Shown piece after piece: positions 29,513 through 38,400 of a stretch of DNA of 64,000 nt (its first letter is position 1; every line of letters starts with the position of its first letter). The notes beneath the pieces are model-generated. The model worked only from the letters and a program-made list of their open reading frames with translations, ran no database searches and had not been told where the DNA came from. A program made the position numbers and the translations under genes. The DNA is from a virus, in the IMG/VR virus record IMGVR_UViG_3300005518_000004, positions 1 to 64,000 of that record. One strand, written 5' to 3'.

Positions 29513-29663
29513 GTCCCGTTACTGGCAGCACAACAATCCAATCGACTGCCCAAAAGGTCACCAGATGATCTGGTCCGGTTCGGTCTATTGGCTCTGCTGC
29601 GAGTGCCATCAGGTATACGTACAGGTCAGAGAAGAAGAAGAGGAGGGAGGCAAAGATGCCTGA
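29505..29663 (+). CDS. small zinc-ribbon protein
   Basis: 52 aa with CPKGH at about residue 15 and CCECH at about 33, a probable single zinc site, and a very acidic tail (REEEEEGGKDA). The sequence around both its start and its stop is nearly the same (AAAGATGCCTGAG), as if the gene arose by a junction duplication. Confidence 0.5.
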   Translation: MPESRYWQHNNPIDCPKGHQMIWSGSVYWLCCECHQVYVQVREEEEEGGKDA

Positions 29664-29904
29664 GCTAAATGGGATTAGGTATGGAATTGGAAATAGCAGA
29701 GGTGAGCCTGCTGGAGCTTGCGGGCCATTCCATGAGTTCCCTCCAGGGCCGGATCATATGTGCCAATGTTGCAGACCGGCACCAGATGATCCCGAGATAA
29801 TAAGGGCCAATAAATGGCTTGAGAAACGGCACATCAGCACCAAATATAGCAGCAAGGAGTGGGGCGAGGGATTGGTTAAATGGGACGAGGCCGGAAGACC
29901 GTGA
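29656..29904 (+). CDS. hypothetical protein with CxxC
   Basis: 82 aa with CGPFHEFPPGPDHMCQCC in the middle, a possible metal site. The stop is in a TGATG overlap with the next gene. Not recognised. Confidence 0.45.
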   Translation: MPELNGIRYGIGNSRGEPAGACGPFHEFPPGPDHMCQCCRPAPDDPEIIRANKWLEKRHISTKYSSKEWGEGLVKWDEAGRP

Positions 29905-30221
29905 TGTCTAACCCATTAACCGCCGAGAGAGCGCGGGAGATCGCACGTGATAGCCTGAAACGTGCCACTGGGTTTCCGGTAGAGTTGATGCACCCTGTAG
30001 TAATCAACAGCATTGCCGCTGATTTCATCGACCAGCACATCGAAACGCTGGAGGCGTGCGCGAAGCAACGCTGTTTTTGCTTTGAAGAAGGCTACCGTAC
30101 ATATGAGGATGGATACGGGATCTACAGGCACGAAAGAAAAGGAATACGAGAAACTTGCCATGCCCAATACGAGCAACGCGAACTCATCCGCCTGAAACGC
30201 GAACTGGAGAAACTATGTTAG
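29904..30221 (+). CDS. hypothetical protein, paralogue of the next gene
   Basis: 105 aa from the ATG in a TGATG overlap. ARE-IA near the start, ADFIDQHIETLEA in the middle and LKRELEKL at the end are shared in order with the following gene, so the two are probably diverged duplicates. Function unknown. Confidence 0.5.
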   Translation: MSNPLTAERAREIARDSLKRATGFPVELMHPVVINSIAADFIDQHIETLEACAKQRCFCFEEGYRTYEDGYGIYRHERKGIRETCHAQYEQRELIRLKRELEKLC

Positions 30222-30520
30222 CTGATAAAGCGCGGGAGATCGCAACTAGGTTTCTTGTCGATCTCGGAGTATGGATCGCACAGAGCAAGGGGATGGAGCA
30301 CAATATTGGCAAGCTGACCGCTGTCTTGCTCGTCCAAGCCTTGGACGCTCGCATAGAGACGCTGGAGGCGTGGCTCGTAATACATCGACGCAACCGTTTG
30401 CATTGGACTGAGTATGACCGATCAGATGACTGTTTGGAATGTACAGATTTAAAGCGCGAACTCACCCGCCTGCGTAAGGAGCGGGAGACGCTAACTGCCG
30501 CTAGTACAATAATTGAGTGA
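30215..30520 (+). CDS. hypothetical protein, paralogue of the previous gene
   Basis: 101 aa. AREIATRF, ARIETLEAW and LKRELTRLRKE follow the same order as in the gene before it. A CLEC motif lies before the final helix. It overlaps its neighbours by 7 and 4 bp. Confidence 0.5.
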   Translation: MLADKAREIATRFLVDLGVWIAQSKGMEHNIGKLTAVLLVQALDARIETLEAWLVIHRRNRLHWTEYDRSDDCLECTDLKRELTRLRKERETLTAASTIIE

Positions 30521-31260
30521 TCCCCCTACTCCTCCTGCTCCTCTCCCAGCTCCCCAACCGTACCGACTTCATCTGCGAGTCCTCGAACATCCGCTACGTC
30601 TGCGGCTCGGCCTCTACTGGCTTCTACCACGCCATGCTCGATCCCCCTCCCATCTACGATACTCCCCTATATAAGGTGAGTCTGGATGCCCCTCCCCAAG
30701 ACCCCCTTCCCCCTCCCGTTCCCATCACCGTCAGCTTCTCCGGCCAGGGAGCCCAGGCCCTCTACGCGCTCACCGGCAAGCGCATCCCCGGCCTCCAACT
30801 CGTGCAGGCGACTATATGCTCCCCTATCACCACCCAAATCTCCGTCGGCGAAGTCATTCAGCTGGCCAACGCCCACCACTTTCAAACGCAGTTACCGGAG
30901 ATTTCAGCGGCCATCATCCGTCGCACCTCGAACCTCAACTGGCGCAACGTGGCGGTGAACACGAGCCGCATCCTCACTGGGGCCGCCCTGGTGCTCATAA
31001 CAGGAGGTACGATAGCCGCTACTCCGGCGTGGCAGGTGGGGATGGCGTTGGCGCATACTGGGTCGGACGCGCTACCGGGATTGTTTAGCTTAGGGACGCC
31101 CGACCCCTCCCCCTTCCTCAACTCGGTGGTCCCGGCTGATAGCCAACTAGACTTGGTGGTGCCAGCGGGGTCCGACCGCCGCTGCCGCTCGATCATGCTC
31201 ACCGCCGTCTACGGCAAGACTACCCCAGTCCTTACCGGCCCCCTACCATTGCGCCCATGA
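30517..31260 (+). CDS. exported or membrane protein of unknown function
   Basis: 247 aa from a GTG in a GTGA overlap. It starts with a short hydrophobic signal (MIPLLLLLLSQL), then a Cys-containing beta-rich domain with a Pro-rich stretch (about 60-75), and a second hydrophobic segment (TGAALVLITGGTIAATPAWQ, about 150-170). It lies just before the holin-like genes and could be a lysis or superinfection factor; that is inference. Confidence 0.5.
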   Translation: MIPLLLLLLSQLPNRTDFICESSNIRYVCGSASTGFYHAMLDPPPIYDTPLYKVSLDAPPQDPLPPPVPITVSFSGQGAQALYALTGKRIPGLQLVQATICSPITTQISVGEVIQLANAHHFQTQLPEISAAIIRRTSNLNWRNVAVNTSRILTGAALVLITGGTIAATPAWQVGMALAHTGSDALPGLFSLGTPDPSPFLNSVVPADSQLDLVVPAGSDRRCRSIMLTAVYGKTTPVLTGPLPLRP

Positions 31261-31436
31261 CCATTCAAGAACGCAAAGCACTGTGGCAGGGAATTGTTCA
31301 CCCATGGGACTGGAGGTTCTGGGCTCCGCCTAAGCGCTACAAGCCCGGAATGATCTGGCATTGTCATGGCACGGAACCGTGGTGGGCTTGGGATCAGCGT
31401 CTGCCATTGCCGCAGAGGAAAATATACAAAGGGTAG
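31257..31436 (+). CDS. hypothetical Trp-rich small protein
   Basis: 59 aa starting at the ATGA overlap with the upstream stop. Nine tryptophans (PWDWRFWAPP, MIWHCHGTEPWWAWDQ). Not recognised. Confidence 0.45.
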   Translation: MTIQERKALWQGIVHPWDWRFWAPPKRYKPGMIWHCHGTEPWWAWDQRLPLPQRKIYKG

Positions 31437-31481
31437 AGGTCGTTGCGCCCCCTGCCCTAAACCTCGTACTATAGGTCACGG

Positions 31482-31823
31482 ATGGCCACTATCACGCTTG
31501 ACTGGAGAAACTGGGCATATGGCATTGGAGCGGGCTTCATCGGCGGGGGCGCCAACGCTGTCGTGGGCGGCGTGGTGATCAACCTGGTCGACGCCAAGGA
31601 CTTCAACATCTACACCCTCAAGTTCTACGTCATGGTGGGGATGATGTTTGTAGGCAATGGCATGATGTCGATGCTCGCATTTCTGGCCCAGCACCCGCTC
31701 CCCACTGTCAAAACCGTAACTACGGTCGAAACCACCGAGAAGCAGCCACCGTCCACCGTAGTAGTTACTAAAGTAGAAGAGACCGTGATCAAGCCCGCCG
31801 ACCCCCTCAAGCCCAAACCCTAG
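31482..31823 (+). CDS. holin-like membrane protein
   Basis: 113 aa. Two hydrophobic segments (GIGAGFIGGGANAVVGGVVI, about 15-34; YVMVGMMFVGNGMMSMLAFL, about 49-68) and a Thr/Lys/Pro-rich soluble C-terminus. The size, topology and proximity to a second two-helix protein and a peptidase suggest a holin, but sequence alone cannot prove it. A TACTAT element lies nine bases before the ATG. Confidence 0.5.
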   Translation: MATITLDWRNWAYGIGAGFIGGGANAVVGGVVINLVDAKDFNIYTLKFYVMVGMMFVGNGMMSMLAFLAQHPLPTVKTVTTVETTEKQPPSTVVVTKVEETVIKPADPLKPKP

Positions 31824-31837
31824 ACCCCTACTGCTCG

Positions 31838-32131
31838 ATGCCCATATCCCACAGCTCCAAATATGTAGCCGCCGTCGTGATTATGGCGCTCATCGGCATC
31901 GTCGGCATCCTGGTAGTGGTAGGGTTGCGCCCCGCCCAGGACAACACTGCCCTCATCACCCTCATCATCGGCTTCCTAGCCCCTACCACGCTCTCCCTGC
32001 TCACCTTCATCAAAGCCGAGGAAACGCACCATTCCGTCAACAGCCGCCTGGACACCCTTTTAGCCGTCGAGCGCCGCGCCTCCCGCGCCGAGGGATTTGA
32101 GGAAGGCAGAACCCACCGCGATCCTGCATAA
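31838..32131 (+). CDS. holin-like two-helix membrane protein
   Basis: 97 aa. Two transmembrane helices (AAVVIMALIGIVGILVVVGL and ITLIIGFLAPTTLSLLTFI) and a charged cytoplasmic tail rich in Arg/Glu. This is the common layout of small phage holins or spanin-associated proteins. Confidence 0.5.
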   Translation: MPISHSSKYVAAVVIMALIGIVGILVVVGLRPAQDNTALITLIIGFLAPTTLSLLTFIKAEETHHSVNSRLDTLLAVERRASRAEGFEEGRTHRDPA

Positions 32132-32599
32132 CTAGGTGATATGTCGCCATGTTTTCCTTCTGATGATGGCAGATACCGTTGTCTGCTCTACTCCGTATCT
32201 TTTTGCTAATTCATACTGATTAACACCAGATCGGTAAGCGGATCTGAGTTCGGATATTTGCTCTGTAGTGAACTTGGCCCATGCTCGATTCTGCCCTCTT
32301 GGCATTCTCTTTTTGGCGATCATATCGGCTAAATTCGCCCCTTGAGTGCCAAGGAATAGGTGGTCTGGTCGAACGCATGCTGGATTGTCGCAGAGATGGC
32401 AGACATAGAGCTTTCCTGGGGAAATTCCATTGTATAGTTCCCAGGAGAACCGGTGTGCCCTTACTGGGCTGGCACCTTTGGAAATTCCGAACATTCCATA
32501 GCCGTCTACGTAATAGCCCCCAGTCCAGACCCAGCATGTCTCTGTCTTCCAAACAAAGCGCCAAAATCTTATAGCTGGTGGGATACTGTTACGAGGCAT
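32132..32599 (-). CDS. HNH homing endonuclease (free-standing)
   Basis: 155 aa, opposite in direction to its surroundings. The HNH_3 core is visible: CWVWTGGYYVDGYG, RAHRFSWELYNG, CHLCDNPACVRPDHLFLGT (His/Asn/His and the zinc Cys pair, about 84-103). The C-terminal helix-turn-helix (ISELRSAYRSGVNQYELAKR, then VEQTTVSAIIRRKTW) would give DNA specificity. It begins exactly at the end of the holin-like gene and looks like an inserted mobile gene. Confidence 0.85.
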   Translation of the reverse strand: MPRNSIPPAIRFWRFVWKTETCWVWTGGYYVDGYGMFGISKGASPVRAHRFSWELYNGISPGKLYVCHLCDNPACVRPDHLFLGTQGANLADMIAKKRMPRGQNRAWAKFTTEQISELRSAYRSGVNQYELAKRYGVEQTTVSAIIRRKTWRHIT

Positions 32600-32635
32600 G
32601 CGAGAAATTCGCCTTTCTCCGTGCTATTGGGGGAG

Positions 32636-32656
32636 GTGACTGTTAATGGCAGTCAC
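32636..32656. repeat. hairpin upstream of the small membrane gene
   Basis: GTGACTG TTAATGG CAGTCAC, perfect 7-bp stem. No T-tract follows, so a terminator role is weak; it lies between the inserted HNH gene and the next rightward gene. Confidence 0.35.
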
Positions 32657-32692
32657 ACTCCTCTATTGTATACCTAAGAAAAAGGAGCGAAG

Positions 32693-32875
32693 ATGCCGCT
32701 CATTATCAATCTTCTGATCTTCTGCGTAGTCCTCGCCGTTATTTGGTGGATCTGGACGCTGCTGCCCCTTCCCCAGCCGGCCAAAAACATCGTGCTCATC
32801 GTTTTGCTGATTCTATTGCTGATCACGCTCGTCGGCTATCTCGGTCCTGTATATTGGCCCGCACGCGTCCGCTAA
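32693..32875 (+). CDS. small two-helix membrane protein
   Basis: 60 aa: LIINLLIFCVVLAVIWWIW and NIVLIVLLILLLITLVGYL are two transmembrane helices with a short Pro-containing turn. AAAAAGGAG precedes the ATG. This is a widespread phage membrane protein type; a holin or pinholin role is possible. Confidence 0.55.
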   Translation: MPLIINLLIFCVVLAVIWWIWTLLPLPQPAKNIVLIVLLILLLITLVGYLGPVYWPARVR

Positions 32876-32901
32876 GTCAGCTACCATAGGATCACCCCTC
32901 G

Positions 32902-33198
32902 GTGAAAGTGAGGATACTGGTGAAGAAGCCCGACAAGCTGCCGCCCAACCTGTTTCAGCGCCTGGACGATCTGATCGCCAACATCATTGGATCCAGTCAT
33001 CGCCAGATCCTGAAGAAGCTCGATCTACTCCAGGCCGATGTCACCATCATCAAATCCATCTTGCTAGTCCCGCCTGGAGGGGGAGGGGGAGACGACCAAT
33101 CCCAGATCGACGACGCCACCCAGAAAATATTAGAATCAACCACCCGGCTGAAGGCGTCTAGCGATGCCCTCAAAGCCCTGGTGGAAGCCGAGCAATAA
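32902..33198 (+). CDS. hypothetical helical protein
   Basis: 98 aa from a GTG. Two helical regions are joined by a Gly-rich linker (PPGGGGGDDQ). The last helix resembles a coiled coil. Not recognised. Confidence 0.45.
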   Translation: MKVRILVKKPDKLPPNLFQRLDDLIANIIGSSHRQILKKLDLLQADVTIIKSILLVPPGGGGGDDQSQIDDATQKILESTTRLKASSDALKALVEAEQ

Positions 33199-33218
33199 AC
33201 CTAAAAGGAGATTCACCC

Positions 33219-33494
33219 ATGCCCGCAAACGATTTCACCGCGCTCAACCAAGCGATCTCGACGCTGACCGACCAAGTATCCGCTACCGAAACCACCGAAG
33301 CCGGTGCCGTTGCCCTGATTAAAGGGTTCTCGGCATCTCTGCAAAAAGCCGTAGCCGACGCACTGGCCGCCGACGACGCCGCCGACGCCGGTAGCATTGA
33401 GGCCGCCAACGCCGCTATTGCCGCCGTCACTGCCCGCTTCCAGGCATCTGCCGCCGCGCTCGGTGCTGCCGTGGCTGAAGTACCGCCCGCCTAA
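33219..33494 (+). CDS. Ala-rich coiled-coil phage protein
   Basis: 91 aa, alanine-rich (about one third), predicted continuous helix with ISTLTDQVSATETTEAGAVA and later AAIAAVTARF. Similar small proteins precede structural genes in many phages; function is unknown. AAAAGGAG precedes the ATG. Confidence 0.5.
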   Translation: MPANDFTALNQAISTLTDQVSATETTEAGAVALIKGFSASLQKAVADALAADDAADAGSIEAANAAIAAVTARFQASAAALGAAVAEVPPA

Positions 33495-33537
33495 ACGACT
33501 GGCTGCAACCGAAAGCGGGCATATAATAACGTTACGT

Positions 33538-33705
33538 ATGCCCGCTAAATCCCAAGCTCAACAGCGTTTATTTGCCGTAGCCGAGCACGCGCCCGGCAAG
33601 CTCTACTCTAGGAACAAAGGCTTGGCGTCTCTGCCCAAAAAGACGCTGCATGATTTTGCCGCCACCAAACGTTCCAAGCTGCCGATGCGCGCCAAACCGC
33701 GTTAA
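33538..33705 (+). CDS. DUF3008-like small basic protein
   Basis: 55 aa. MPAKSQAQQRLFAVAEHAPGK at the start and TLHDFAATKRSKLP near the end fit the DUF3008 pattern. A TATAAT lies ten bases before the ATG. Function is unknown. Confidence 0.55.
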   Translation: MPAKSQAQQRLFAVAEHAPGKLYSRNKGLASLPKKTLHDFAATKRSKLPMRAKPR

Positions 33706-33715
33706 ACTACTTTTT

Positions 33716-33856
33716 GTGCCCCACATCGTAGTGATTGTGCTTCTGACCATTCTAGGTGCTCTCGCTCTATCGGCAACCATTCTCGCTTGGCTGGAACTAT
33801 ATTGGCATGCGCGAGAAGTAGAGCGGCGGGAGCGCAAATGGGGAGGGCTAGATTAA
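33716..33856 (+). CDS. small membrane protein
   Basis: 46 aa from a GTG. One long hydrophobic helix (IVVIVLLTILGALALSATIL) is followed by a charged tail. The first 12 bases of the gene (GTGCCCCACATC) are identical to those of the next gene. Confidence 0.45.
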   Translation: MPHIVVIVLLTILGALALSATILAWLELYWHAREVERRERKWGGLD

Positions 33857-34555
33857 GTGCCCCACATCCCCGCCATCGAGCGCCTGGACATGCTGCTCGA
33901 CGACAACGGCAAAACCAAATCAATCGACCGCTATATAGCCGAAACCAGGGAAGTGGAAGCCCTCAAGGACGCCTATATCCGGTCGTTATCCGACGACATC
34001 CGCCAGCAACTGATGTTCGACGACAGCCCCCAGATCGTGGCCTTCCTCAACGACCTGTGCAGCCCGCGCCAGAAGCAAAACGTCTACCAGGTGGCGCGCA
34101 AACACGGCATCACTCCGCTGGTGCTGGTTGGCGTGATGGAGCGATTCTATAAGCACCAGGTCGTCCACAACTACTTCCGCGCCGGCCCCGCCGCCTCCCA
34201 ACGCGTGATTGCCGAAGCCATGCCCCCTCCCGTCGCCTGCCAGACTTGCGGCGGTCGCGGCAGACTCTATTTCCCGCCTCAGACCAACGATCAGGACAAG
34301 GTGGTGATGAAGGAAATGGTGCGCGACTGCCCCACCTGTGCGGGAACTGGGTCCACCATGCAGCCCGGCAGTATAGAGGCCCAGAAGATCATCTTCAAAT
34401 CCATGGGGGTGATCGACTCCAAGGAATCCCAAGTCCAGGTGCAGGTGAACAACTTCAACGGGGTGGAATCCGTCCTCGACGAGATTGAGCGGATGAAGAA
34501 AAAGCGCCCCGACCACCCTGAGATCGAGCTGGCGGCGGAGGCAACTGATGCTTGA
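33857..34555 (+). CDS. candidate terminase small subunit with zinc ribbon
   Basis: 232 aa from a GTG. An N-terminal helical part (about 1-115, KHGITPLVLVGVMERFYKHQ could be a helix-turn-helix) is followed by a DnaJ-like zinc pattern CQTCGGRGR...CPTCAGTGS (about 127-165) and a C-terminal helix near QVNNFNGVESVLDEIERM. The position upstream of packaging genes and the presence of a DNA-binding fold fit a small terminase, but other structural roles cannot be excluded. Confidence 0.4.
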   Translation: MPHIPAIERLDMLLDDNGKTKSIDRYIAETREVEALKDAYIRSLSDDIRQQLMFDDSPQIVAFLNDLCSPRQKQNVYQVARKHGITPLVLVGVMERFYKHQVVHNYFRAGPAASQRVIAEAMPPPVACQTCGGRGRLYFPPQTNDQDKVVMKEMVRDCPTCAGTGSTMQPGSIEAQKIIFKSMGVIDSKESQVQVQVNNFNGVESVLDEIERMKKKRPDHPEIELAAEATDA

Positions 34556-34715
34556 TACGCGTGGCTTTAGTGCATTCCTGCTGGATGAGTCTATTACTCG
34601 CTATGAGAACGATTGCGTGATCTGCGAGCGGCTACCGGACGGCTCTGTTCTTGTGACAGGTAAGCCGCTGAAGTCTGTCTTCATCTACGAACCGTTGGCG
34701 GCGGATGGCGAGTAG
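34548..34715 (+). CDS. hypothetical small protein
   Basis: 55 aa, beta-rich, overlapping both neighbours (8 bp with the preceding gene, 11 bp with the peptidase). Not recognised. Confidence 0.4.
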   Translation: MLDTRGFSAFLLDESITRYENDCVICERLPDGSVLVTGKPLKSVFIYEPLAADGE

Positions 34716-35145
34716 CCCCCACTTCTCCGACGCCGAGTTGTGCTGCCACCACACCGTCCGCACCGTGGATACCAACGGCATCCCCACCTTTAGCCCCTGT
34801 AACAAACTCGGCGCTACCCAGGAACTCGTGGACGCCCTGGAGCAGCTACGGCTCATTGTCGACCGCCCCATAGCCGTCAACTCCGCTTATCGCTGCCCCC
34901 AGCACCCCCTCTCTATTGCGCGTCCCGGCTCCATGCACGCCAAAGGACTAGCAGCCGACATCCGCGTACGGGGGATGACCGCGAGAGAGCTATATAGGGA
35001 AGCCCAGAAGGTGACCGCATTCCACGGCTTTGGGGTGGACGACCGCAAACAGTATCTCCACATTGATCTCCGCCTATCCGACCATGTGGCATTGTGGACC
35101 TATGGCCCCGATGGCCGGACGCTGCCATGGACCGAGGCAGTGTAA
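34705..35145 (+). CDS. peptidase M15-family endolysin-like enzyme
   Basis: 146 aa. HFSDAELCCHH opens the M15A-type domain; VNSAYRCPQHP, GSMHAKGLAADIRV (HxxGxAxD, about 79-85) and FGVDDRKQYLHIDLR provide the zinc ligands and catalytic residues expected for D-Ala-D-Ala or L-Ala-D-Glu peptidases. It should cleave peptidoglycan peptides at lysis and lies near the holin-like genes. It has no signal peptide, so export would need a holin. Confidence 0.8.
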   Translation: MASSPHFSDAELCCHHTVRTVDTNGIPTFSPCNKLGATQELVDALEQLRLIVDRPIAVNSAYRCPQHPLSIARPGSMHAKGLAADIRVRGMTARELYREAQKVTAFHGFGVDDRKQYLHIDLRLSDHVALWTYGPDGRTLPWTEAV

Positions 35146-35349
35146 ATGTTAGCGTTCGCACGTGCCCTCCTCATCTTGGCCCGCTACGTCCGCCGTGGGG
35201 CTGTGGCGCTGGAGGAACTAGTGAAGCTCTACCGCCTCGACCTAGACTCACGCGGCCTCATCCCCCCTACCGCCTCTGTAGCCGACCCCGTAGAGGTGTC
35301 CTATCCAGGCGACCGCCGCCACCCCTCCGACCCCTTTGATGGTCTATAA
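35146..35349 (+). CDS. hypothetical protein
   Basis: 67 aa. The N-terminus is amphipathic or membrane-associated (LAFARALLILARYVRRGAVA), the rest Pro-rich. It begins on the base after the peptidase stop. It could be a lysis accessory protein; not recognised. Confidence 0.4.
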   Translation: MLAFARALLILARYVRRGAVALEELVKLYRLDLDSRGLIPPTASVADPVEVSYPGDRRHPSDPFDGL

Positions 35350-35428
35350 TCCAACTAACGTTGTGGCAAGCTGTATTCTCATGCGATTGCGGGCGTAAGA
35401 TTGCAGGGCGCGAGGTAAGCTGGACTAT

Positions 35429-38400
35429 ATGACCCTGGTCACTTATGCCCGCACCCTTTTACCGCTTCTCTTATTTCCCCTCTCCCTATCCGCCATCAAC
35501 AGCCTGGTGCTCTATGAGGTGGACGGCGCCACCCAGTCCACGCGCCCCACCGAGTTTGGACGCGTATTCGCCGACTCCGAGAACATTGCCCAATGCCCCC
35601 AAGCCATCATCGACGGCACCCCCGTGGGCGCCGGACAGTGGCAGGCAGACGTGAAGACCCGGTATGCGTCGGGCAACGCCAAGTTCGCCATCATCACGCT
35701 AAATACGAGTTTCACGGCTAATCCTACTTCCGGCTCCTCCCACACCGTGACATTCCAAAACGCCACATGCTCCAACACCCCGCTCTCCCAAGCCCAGATG
35801 CTGGCGTTCAACAGCGGCAACTGGGCGGCCCAGATGGAGATCGGCATCTCCGGCTCCAGCTTCAACACCAGCTTCGAGAATGGCACCATATCCGACTTCT
35901 GCTCCCCTGGCACCTTCAACGCCGGCCCCCCCGAATCCTGCTCCGGCTCAAACGGCGGCAATACCGAGCCCAGCGGCATCGCCTCCACCACGGTAGTCAG
36001 CACCCCCGTCCACTCCGGCACCAAGTCGCTCAAGCTCCAGATATCGACTCCGAATACGCCTACGTCGGGGGAGCGTATGTTCCGCTGGCTGGAGCCGCGC
36101 GCCATGCAGAAGGGCTACTACTCGGTCTGGATCAACATCCCCCAGCGCTACGTCCTCACCGGCAACCCGGTCAACGGCCACTTCGTCAATCTCTTCCAGT
36201 TCAAGTCAGCAGACGGCGGTGGGCGGATCGACCCCATCTGGGCGCTCCACATCAACGACGACGACCCGGCTCACTGGTATTTGCAGATGATATGGGGCGA
36301 CGGCGGATTCACTGGGGCTGGACCGCATTCTGGCGACCCCGTGAGCCGCAAAGCCTATACGCAGGCAATTAAGGAACTACCAGTCGGATCGTGGGTCCAC
36401 CTGGAAGCCTACTTGTCGCAGTCCAACGCATTCGGCGGCCAACTGACTATCTGGCAGGACGGCACCCAGATCTTCAACTTCACCAGCGTGAAAACCAGCT
36501 ACAACAACTGCGCCTACAACTCCTGGTGCGCCGACGACGAATGGTCAGTCAACCTCTACTCCGACGGACTCACCCCCAACCCTGCCTACATCTACGTGGA
36601 TGACTTTCACATCTATAGCGTGAGAGTGAGGGCGGCGGACATGCTGGGGGGGACAGACCCAGGGGGCGCCCCCGAATGCGGCAACAACTACTGGCGATCG
36701 GGGCCAGTCGTCACCACCGTAGTCGTCCAGGACTGCACCTCGACTACGCTCTATGACTTCGGCTGGACCTGGAACGGCGCCACCATGGCGTCCCCCGTTA
36801 CCGGCAACGCCTCCACCGCCAGCCTCCACCCCATCTACATCCTCTCCTTCTACGCCCAGAACATCGTGAAGGTGGAGAGCATCCTGGAAAATACGTGGAC
36901 AGGCCGCTACCAGGATCAAAAGTACAACTTCCGCCTCGAATCCGGCTCCCCCCTCACCGTCTCCTTCGACCATGCCTCTACCCTCTTCACCCACGTAGGC
37001 CGCACCCGCTGGCGCAAGATTGGATGGTCGGGCACCCCACCCGGCAAAATCCGTATCGACCACAACCTGGCCCACTTCGGCTCCACAGGGGCTCTCCCCA
37101 ACTACGACCTCACGCGCCGCGCCTCCGTGACCACGTCCAACCCCGGCAATTACGCCTACTCGATCGCCAACTTCATAGCGGGCGACAGGGCCGACATCTG
37201 CCCCACATGCGCTACAGCCGGGCTAGGCCCCGCCACCCCATGGACAGGCGACTACGCATCCAATGGCGAGGGCGCGATCCTGCAACGTGAGGATCTGCTC
37301 TACCTCTACAACATGAACGCTTCCACGTCGTTCGACGGCAGTAGCTGTGGCACCCCCAACAGTCAATGCGCCTCTGCCTGGTACATGCTGACCGGCGAGA
37401 GTGGGCTACTGGACACTACGCTCCCGGCTATATCGGGAGGGGGAGCAGGCGCGTGGAACATGATCACCCACGTCCCCTACCACACGCGCGAGAGCCGCGC
37501 TGGCAACTTCTACTGCGCGGGCCGCGCCGACAAAAATGCCAGCCAGGGGGCAGCCTGTGGGTCCGCCACCGGCAACGCCACGGGCCGCACCTTCTCCCGC
37601 CACGCTTATCCCGGCGACCAGAACGTCCCCAGCCCACCGCCAGTAGCGGCTGTCGGCACCAAAACAAGCGGCGGCTGGAGCTACGACATCGCCCATTGGC
37701 TGGACTACGCCTACCCGGCCTACCTGCTGACGGGAGATTATTTCTGGCTGGATGAGGAATACTCAGCGGCGGGCAGCATCCTGAGCTTCACCAACTCCAC
37801 GGTTCGCTTATTCGGCAGCGCCAGCTTCTTCTCCGCCTTCACCGTGTCGGCTAATGGCTACCGGTCCGCTGCGTGGCCCCTCCAGACAGTAGCTCGTGCC
37901 GCGTACATCGCTCCCGACGGCACCGCGGAGAAAACCTACTTCACCTCCATGCTGGACTCGACTATCGGCGTCTACGAAGGCATCCTCAACATCACCGGCA
38001 CCACCCTAACCCCCACGGTGGCCGACACGAATGGTTCGATTACTAATTCCACCTGTGCCGGATTTACTTATAGCGGCCCCACCTCCGCCTCCACCGCCAA
38101 CCGCTGGAACCTAGGCCACTGCGAATGGACCCAAGCCTCGCTCAACAGTTCCATCGTCCCCGGCATCTCGACGCTCCACAACCTGGGCGAGATCGGCTGC
38201 TCCTCCACAGGCGAAGTCCTGCAATTCTTCAACACCGCCGTGTCCAAGTCCAACGGTCCCATCTGGCAGCGCAACCAGCTAGGGCTCGCGCTCGGCCACA
38301 TCAACGAGCTAGGATTCGCCGAAGTCCTCCCAGTAGCCCAACACATCTGGAAAACCCCGGTAGAAATGGTGATGGACGTCGCCTACAACCCCTTCCTGGT

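Noticed and set aside
35361-35431. Possible 23-codon gene (TTG start) with CDCGRK motif between 35350 and the large exported protein
   Set aside because: Non-ATG start, overlaps the next start, no ribosome-binding site; CDCG is short enough to arise by chance.
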